Shown here in pieces: positions 58,456-64,000 of a stretch of 64,000 nucleotides of DNA; positions within the stretch are counted from its first letter, which is position 1, and each line of letters starts with the position of its first letter. Where the stretch lies: the NCBI GenBank assembly GCA_020631735.1, contig CM036197.1, positions 46,175,880-46,239,879 on the forward strand, given 5' to 3'. The notes below the pieces were generated by a model. The model was given only the letters and a program-made list of their open reading frames with translations. It was not told the DNA's origin and did no database searches. The position numbers and the translations under genes are program-made. The stretch comes from Saccharum officinarum (Eukaryota > Streptophyta > Magnoliopsida > Poales > Poaceae).

Positions 58456-59696
58456 TTCTCACTCCTCTTGGTCTCTCCTAGATTCAGTGGTGGGTAGGGC
58501 GAACGACAAGCGTGTCAAGAAAGGGTCGCAATAACCGCTAGTGAAACTACAAAAGCAGAGAGCCAGAAACAAAATTGTCATATCATTTCTTGGAGCTTTA
58601 AAGGTATACTTCCTCCCTCTCTAAATAGTTGACGTTTTAGATTTGAACGTGGGAATTTAAGAGGAATGAAAAGGTGTGGTCCACATAAAACAAGGAGGAG
58701 AGAGATAGAGATGTAAAGTATTGGCGAAAGAAAAAGGTGTACCTAGATAAGAGAAAGGTGCATGGGACAATGAGAACGATAACTACTCTCTCTGTACCAT
58801 AAAAATTGTCATTATTACTTTTCGAGAGGTCAAATATTTTCAATTTATAAACTAAATATATAAGAAAAATATTAATATTCATGGTGCATAGTAGTATCAT
58901 TAGATAAATTGCCAAATATATTTTCATAATATAACTATTTAGAGATACAGGGTTCGTTTGAATATGATGCAAGAATCGGTTTCGATTCTCTTTAGAATCA
59001 CTAGAAACACTTCCAAATGGCCAAACATTATACTGATTCTAGGTAGAAACTTTTCTAGTGTTTCTCTCCTTTTGTACTATAGATCAGAATCACCACCAGA
59101 GTAATTTCTCCGGATTCTGTTTCTTGCGTTGCTACCTCCCATCTAATCTAGAAATATTTCTAGTGATCCTCTTCAAGCGAAACAAATTAAAATTGGTTGC
59201 TTTTGATTTGATCTTCGCCCATAAAAAATAACATTTTTTTTAAAAAAACTTATATATTTTTATGATTTTTAATGTAGTAAACCAATGATTTTCAACACCC
59301 TTCAAGAACCAAAATCCAACCAACTTGTCAAACGATTTGAGAAAGCGATTCTGATTCACAAGAAGAAACGTTTCGAAGAAGAAATTGAATCCGAAACGTT
59401 TCTTAGAGAATCTGGATCTCTACCAAACGCGTCCACAAAAATTGCTAATATTTTTCTACAAATCCAATCAAACTTAAGATAATTTGATCATTACAAATCC
59501 CATAACAACATTTTTTTGGAGACAGAGGAGTATTTTGGAAAAAAAAATTCTGAATTTTATAAACGTGACGCATGGAGTATATAGCGGCAATGTTCATGTC
59601 GACCAATTCATCATCGTACGATAGACTGTTCAATTTACACAAGATAAAACTCAGCACCGGACGTAAGTCTATTAATCCAACGCCGAGCAAGCTAGG
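58456..59696. other. MITE-rich intergenic sequence
   Basis: Contains Stowaway-like starts at about 58608 (CTTCCTCCCTCTCTAAATAG) and 58786 (CTCTCTCTGTACC). An inverted CGATTCT / AGAATC-rich block lies at about 58950-59440. None has two well-matched ends, so they are not annotated separately. Confidence 0.45.
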
Positions 59697-60869
59697 CTAG
59701 TCAAGCTTGGCCGAGGCGATCTTGTCTAGAATCTCCTTCATAATCAGAGGGCAACTCGCGATCAGGTCCTTGAACCCCTCGGTCTGCAAGACAGCGCCGA
59801 GCATCTCCGGCCACGCAATAAATCTCAGGCAAGCCTCCTTGAGGTGCACGCGCTGGTGCCGATCCGCCAGACCCAGGATCGCCGCGACCGACCGCACGTC
59901 GATCCAGCTGCTCAGCTTGGCTTCGCACATGAGGCCCAGCCGCTTGAGCTCATACCGGTCCGCGGCGACCAGCAGGTGCTGCATCGCCACGGTCTCATCG
60001 TCCCGTTCTTCGTAGCTGCTCTCCGGCAAGGAGTCCGTGTACACGAAGCGAAGAAGCCTCTCGAACACGGACGGCTCCATGTCCTCGATCCGGACGCACC
60101 CCGTGGCGCTCTCCTCCATGACGCCGAAGAGCTGCGCCCTGAACACCCTGGACCGCGCGGCCAGCACGTACCTGTGGGCGAGGAAGAACCGGTCGCCGAC
60201 GCTGATCGTGACGTCGGCGCCGTCGGCGGCCTCCAGCATGCGCGCGAAGTCCCGGTGCAGGTCCGACGGCGGGGCTACGACGGTCGCCGCGTCTTCGGTT
60301 CGATGCTTCACGACGGTCACGGCGCACCGGATGGTGAAGCCGTGCGGCAGCTCTCTTAGCTTGGATTTCTCGATGAAATCAGACCAGCCCCAGTTGTTAC
60401 TGTGCTCCGTGTCATAGGTTCTTGTGTCCGTGAACAAGGTTCTTGCAATTATTGCTACTTGTTTATCTCCTTGTCCTGCTGATCCCTTCTTCTTCCTTTT
60501 CCCTTTCTTCCCCGACGACGGCGCTTGACTGTCTTCATCGAACAGCAGGCTTATACTGAACTTAACCCTCACACCTGGTGGTCCGTCAAGAAGATTCAAA
60601 CGCACCGTCGTATAAGCAGCAGGTTTGTCATCGTCCTTTGCACCCTCGCCGCCGGGGTAGAACTGGATGCTCCATTCGCAGCCGCCGACGAAGAAGGTGC
60701 CCGAGCTGACGTAATCGCCGGGGCCCATGACGTCGAGCGGCGAGAAGTCGGTCACCACGAAGTTGTGCGCCCCCGTGATGGCCTGTGTCCGGCATGTCGA
60801 CCACGTCTCCGGTAACATCTGGTGGTCGTTGTCGACCGATGACGAATCACTAGGCCTGTTATTAGCCAT
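59697..60869 (-). CDS. MATH-BTB protein, 390 aa, intact
   Basis: A single-exon frame. The MATH domain covers residues about 30-190 (GAHNFVVTDFSPLDVMGP, SIQFYPGGEG) with a Lys-rich insert KKGKRKKKG near 121-129. The BTB domain spans about 208-325 (FARMLEAADGADVTISVGD, FFLAHRYVLAARSRVFRAQL, RFVYTDSLPE, HLLVAADRYELKRL) and a BACK-like C-terminus ends ILDKIASAKLD. Predicted role: binds CUL3 through BTB and substrates through MATH for ubiquitination. The start at ATG 60869 is preferred (GCGGCCATGGC). Another in-frame ATG at 60920 would add 17 residues, but a TATA box at 60949-60955 puts the likely transcription start at about that ATG. Stop at 59697-59699. Paralogue of the broken gene at 53508-54634, same strand, about 5 kb apart. 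Confidence 0.9.
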   Translation of the reverse strand: MANNRPSDSSSVDNDHQMLPETWSTCRTQAITGAHNFVVTDFSPLDVMGPGDYVSSGTFFVGGCEWSIQFYPGGEGAKDDDKPAAYTTVRLNLLDGPPGVRVKFSISLLFDEDSQAPSSGKKGKRKKKGSAGQGDKQVAIIARTLFTDTRTYDTEHSNNWGWSDFIEKSKLRELPHGFTIRCAVTVVKHRTEDAATVVAPPSDLHRDFARMLEAADGADVTISVGDRFFLAHRYVLAARSRVFRAQLFGVMEESATGCVRIEDMEPSVFERLLRFVYTDSLPESSYEERDDETVAMQHLLVAADRYELKRLGLMCEAKLSSWIDVRSVAAILGLADRHQRVHLKEACLRFIAWPEMLGAVLQTEGFKDLIASCPLIMKEILDKIASAKLD

Positions 60870-60948
60870 GGCCGCGCAGGATTTTTTTTCAGCTAAACCT
60901 TCAACACACACGTCGTTCATGGTGGTGGTGGTGGTAGTCGATGTCCTC

Positions 60949-60955
60949 TTATATA
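60949..60955 (-). promoter_or_regulatory. Putative TATA box of the MATH-BTB gene
   Basis: TATATAA on the minus strand, about 80 nt before the preferred ATG. A transcription start about 30 nt downstream would give a 5' UTR near 50 nt. Confidence 0.5.
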
Positions 60956-60969
60956 CCTGCAAATTCAGA

Positions 60970-61368
60970 AAATACTATTCTACCTGAACTAGGACTCCGA
61001 GACCTACTGGAATACAGGGTAAAGAATCGAGTCGTTACCAGACATGTTAAAGCTGTTGAACAATCAGAAAATATGGGTCACGAAGAATTGTAACAGGACA
61101 TGTTAATTTTGTGTTCTGATGACGATGATGATAATCGTCCATGGTGAAACATGCACTGCCGTGCTGGAGATATTCAGAACACAAAAATTCAAATTACATT
61201 CACTGCTTGCTTCATCAGCGTATATGGGCCAGAGCACCTGACAAGCCTTGAACGCCAGGAGCGGGCCATTGCACATGGGCCGATGCGGACGATAGAAATG
61301 GACTGGTGGGCAGCGTGGGGCAAGACGACCCAGTTAGCTCACACGATGATTGCAGAGACTAAATTATA
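60970..61368. other. Upstream flank of the MATH-BTB gene
   Basis: Probable distal promoter; no specific site beyond the TATA box could be supported. Confidence 0.4.
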
Positions 61369-61458
61369 CTCCCTCAAAAAAAAAAATATAAGATGATTTG
61401 ACTTTTCTAAATAAATAGCTTTTGCATACAAACGTCCTATAATTTAGAACAAGAGGAG
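61369..61458. mobile_element. Short Stowaway-like MITE remnant
   Basis: Begins CTCCCTCAAAAAAAAAAAT after TA and ends GAACAAGAGGAG before TA. The ends are short and imperfect; 90 bp is small for the family, so it is probably internally deleted. Confidence 0.45.
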
Positions 61459-61962
61459 TACTAAGTTATTATGGTTTTTGTAGATAAATAAATTTGACTA
61501 AGCACCTAGATACACATTATGTTTAGATATGTAGTAAAAATTATGTAGCTAGAAAAGCAAAAATGAATCACAATTTATACGGTAAGGAGTACTTATGAAT
61601 TTACTATGAACATCAAAATGGAATTTTAATTATTTGCAAAAATAAGTGTTTTAAAGCAACACATCCATAGTCGTAACATGACCAATAGTATATTAGAAAC
61701 TAGCAAGGTGACCCGAGCATATGGTTCTATTTTATACAAATTAGTTTTCACTTTTCTCACCAGTTTGACTCGCATGTTCTACTTTAAAGTCAATTCAGCA
61801 TGTTGACAACAATTTAAAGTTGTAGCTCCATTAACAATTGCGCAGCATGTTGGCAGGGAGGCGATAGCTTAATTTTCATTTCTCTAATTAACATAGTAAT
61901 TTCTAGACCTTGGAAATTAATGTGGGTGTTTCTTCTGTTGGCCAAATACTAACATAACACTA

Positions 61963-62215
61963 CCTTCATACCTGAATAAATTAATTTCTAGAGTTGTCCT
62001 AAGTTAAACTTTTCTAACTTTGAACGACTTTATAGAAAAGAGCGCAAATATTTATAACCACATCAAACTTGTATCATTAGATACACTATAAAACATATTT
62101 TATAATGTGCATATTTGGTTTCATAATTGTTTGTGCTCTTTTCTATGAATTCAGTCAAACATAATAAAAAGTTTGGCTTAGAACAACTGTGAGAATTGAT
62201 TTATTTAGGAGGGAG
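61963..62215. mobile_element. Stowaway-like MITE
   Basis: The right end reads TTGATTTATTTAGGAGGGAG before TA. The left end is degenerate (CCTTCATACCTGAATAAATT after TA). Both arms contain the AGTTGTCCTAAGTTAAACTT / AAGTTTGGCTTAGAACAACT pair seen in the element at 4008-4262. Confidence 0.65.
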
Positions 62216-62427
62216 TAGAAGATTCTAGCATGCTTTCCATAAATCCTAATAATAATAAACTATAATAATAATAATAAATTATCTATGCCAAGTGGACACT
62301 TTGCGTCAGTGAATAGAAAGACCGACTGTGTCTAGGCTGGTGTCCAGCCCCAATTATCCCAATCTTGAAGCTAGGTGTATATGTTGCGTTTAGCGACATT
62401 AGTTCACCCTTTGCCAAATAAACCTAA
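62216..62427. other. Intergenic sequence
   Basis: AT-rich with a short (AATAAT)n tract at about 62245-62280. Nothing else recognised. Confidence 0.4.
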
Positions 62428-62580
62428 GGGCCTGTTTGGAACGAAGGATTGTAAAACAGAGGAGTAGGAAAAAACACTGGAATACGGGTGAGGGAAAACT
62501 GAAAAACCACAGGATTCCGAAACATAGGAATGGAAATTCTGAAGTGTTTGGATTGCAGGAAACAAGTTGCATTATCACTT
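62428..62580. mobile_element. MITE/hAT-like terminal fragment
   Basis: Starts GGGCCTGTTTGGAACGAAGG, a typical terminal sequence of a grass element family, followed by AGGATT and AGGAAA motifs. No matching inverted end was found downstream, so it appears truncated. Confidence 0.4.
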
Positions 62581-64000
62581 ATTTTATATTTACTAGTTGA
62601 GATGCAGGTGCGGCACACATGTGCCTAGAAAAAACTTCCACCATAGAAGAATAATAATCAAATTACAAATCTAATTATTTGTTGGATGGGTGCTTGTTGT
62701 ACTGCTGGGTTGGTTGAAGGTCCTCTAGCTGCTTCTTGTTCTACCTTCAGTGATGAAGTTGCTGCTGCTGTTGTTTCTAGTTCTAGTTCTCATATAGGTG
62801 CCACCTTGTGAGAACCTATTATCTCCTAGTGGGCTTTGGTTCACATCCTTGTCGCATGGTGAAGGTGATGAGGTAGAATTCTTTGTTGCCTCAACTTCAT
62901 TGGGAAATAAGAGTTGAATGGTGTTCCACAATTAAACACTACAGCCTCATCCTTGCGAGCAGTAGGCTTGCCTGAGCCTGATGTAATTTTTCTATTAACC
63001 ATAAGTTCCACAAGGATAGTGCTGGACGTAGAGAAAACTATAGCAAGCAAATCATTTTGTTTAATTACCTGAGGTAGATCACAGATCCACTGTCTGTGGC
63101 TTGTTGCCCACCCGGTCTCCACGTGATGCAGCTCCGATCTACCAGGCACTTCCTCTCCGAATTAGGCAGATAAGAAAAATTCATTACATACTATTAATGC
63201 CTGAGATTTGGACATCTTCTCACCAAATACAGATATAAGAAAGAACTCATAGCTCACTTTATATCGAATGGCAAATCAACCAGATATGAGCATATTTAAT
63301 GCTAGAATTAGAGTGATGCTTTCTTCTCGTCTTTATGAATAATCCAAGAATGTGGGTCACATAGAATTGCTATAAGTGGAGTATCTATGTATGATGCGAT
63401 GCTCACTTTGAGATTTTCCAATAGTTCCAAAAAAAATAATTGGTAAATCAATGAGTTTTTCAAGTGGCTACAAAAAAAAAGTTTGAGCATATTTGTTGGG
63501 TTCCTTCAACTGCAGCTATATCTGAACTTTTTAGATACTATTTTACTAATCAGAGGGTGAGAGTGGGCTGTTGACGGACATGCAACAATGAAAACCAGTA
63601 TACTACTATACTTGTATCTCTTGTGCTACTCTTAATCTACATGGATCCTGAATGACAGCATTAGCTACACATGTATAAATCAAACTCAGTATCTTGACTA
63701 ACATGTGAATCCACCATGGTGCCTATATCTAGAACGAAAATAAAACAGATTACTGTCATTATGTAGACTATCAGAAAACAAAAGGAAGCTAATACACTCA
63801 CAAGCTTCTTACCAAAATACAGAAAAACCATAAATTAAAGAAGCTAATGAACTCAATCACCATAATGATCTTGGAGAAGGGAGGAAAAGAGGCAGGCAAC
63901 AGCGCGTTCACAAGAGATGGGAGAGGAGATGGTAGTTGCGTGAGGGGTTCCACCTCTGGCCCTGTGCGATGGCGGTAGGGTTTGCGCCTCTGCCATGGCC
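62581..64000. other. Unassigned right end of window
   Basis: A minus-strand frame at 62841-63149 (LPQVIKQNDLLAIVFSTSS, ELMVNRKI) looks protein-like but matches no family I recognise. At 63850-64000 the minus strand has ATG near 63998 followed by a short frame with CAAACCCTACCGCC, which could be the leader or first exon of a gene mostly outside the window. Neither is certain enough to call. Confidence 0.3.

Overview
This is nuclear DNA of a grass, most likely a panicoid (sorghum, sugarcane, Miscanthus or maize relative). The evidence is GT-AG introns, an alcohol dehydrogenase of the cinnamyl alcohol dehydrogenase (CAD) family, a tandem pair of MATH-BTB genes of the expanded grass type, GC-rich coding sequence, Sirevirus-like copia elements and many grass MITEs. 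The genus is inferred; no sequence search was possible.

Only four host genes are supported. They are the 3' part of a CAD-family gene (1-1920, +), an intronless F-box gene (6292-7506, -), a broken MATH-BTB gene (53508-54634, -) and an apparently intact MATH-BTB paralogue (59697-60869, -). They do not form a pathway; this is ordinary gene-island and transposon organisation.

Almost everything else is transposable-element DNA, much of it nested. (1) 7750-17859 is a degenerate Mutator-like element (MULE) starting about 240 bp upstream of the F-box start codon. Its transposase is split by a 4.8-kb LTR-like insertion (10759-15575) with a perfect 5-bp target duplication. (2) 19102-21290 is a decayed CCHC zinc-knuckle ORF of the LINE/gag-like grass family. 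(3) 24925-26443 is a reverse-oriented copia-type LTR fragment, into which a plus-strand Sirevirus-like copia element is inserted (26444-36082; 5' LTR, PBS, gag, one uninterrupted 1074-codon pol, decayed extra ORF). (4) A 100-N assembly gap lies at 36083-36182. (5) 36183-45117 is a second copia element on the minus strand, with many stop codons, inserted into the reverse-transcriptase domain of a minus-strand LINE (45118 to about 50066). (6) A solo LTR (57329-58183), a tRNA-derived SINE (about 56042-56168) and several MITEs are scattered around the MATH-BTB genes.

No new enzymatic or defence system is visible. The most unusual signal is an architecture shared by the copia LTRs: dense arrays of a short palindrome (core GACCGGACGCGTCCGGTC in two elements, a different one, GTCGGCTTAGCCGAC-like, in the third) directly upstream of the LTR TATA box. 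A second copy of the array lies between pol and the downstream ORF of element 1, where it could be an internal promoter. Also notable are the N gap, which must hide several kilobases, and a MATH-BTB paralogue broken by an 18-nt microhomology deletion and a 1-nt frameshift.
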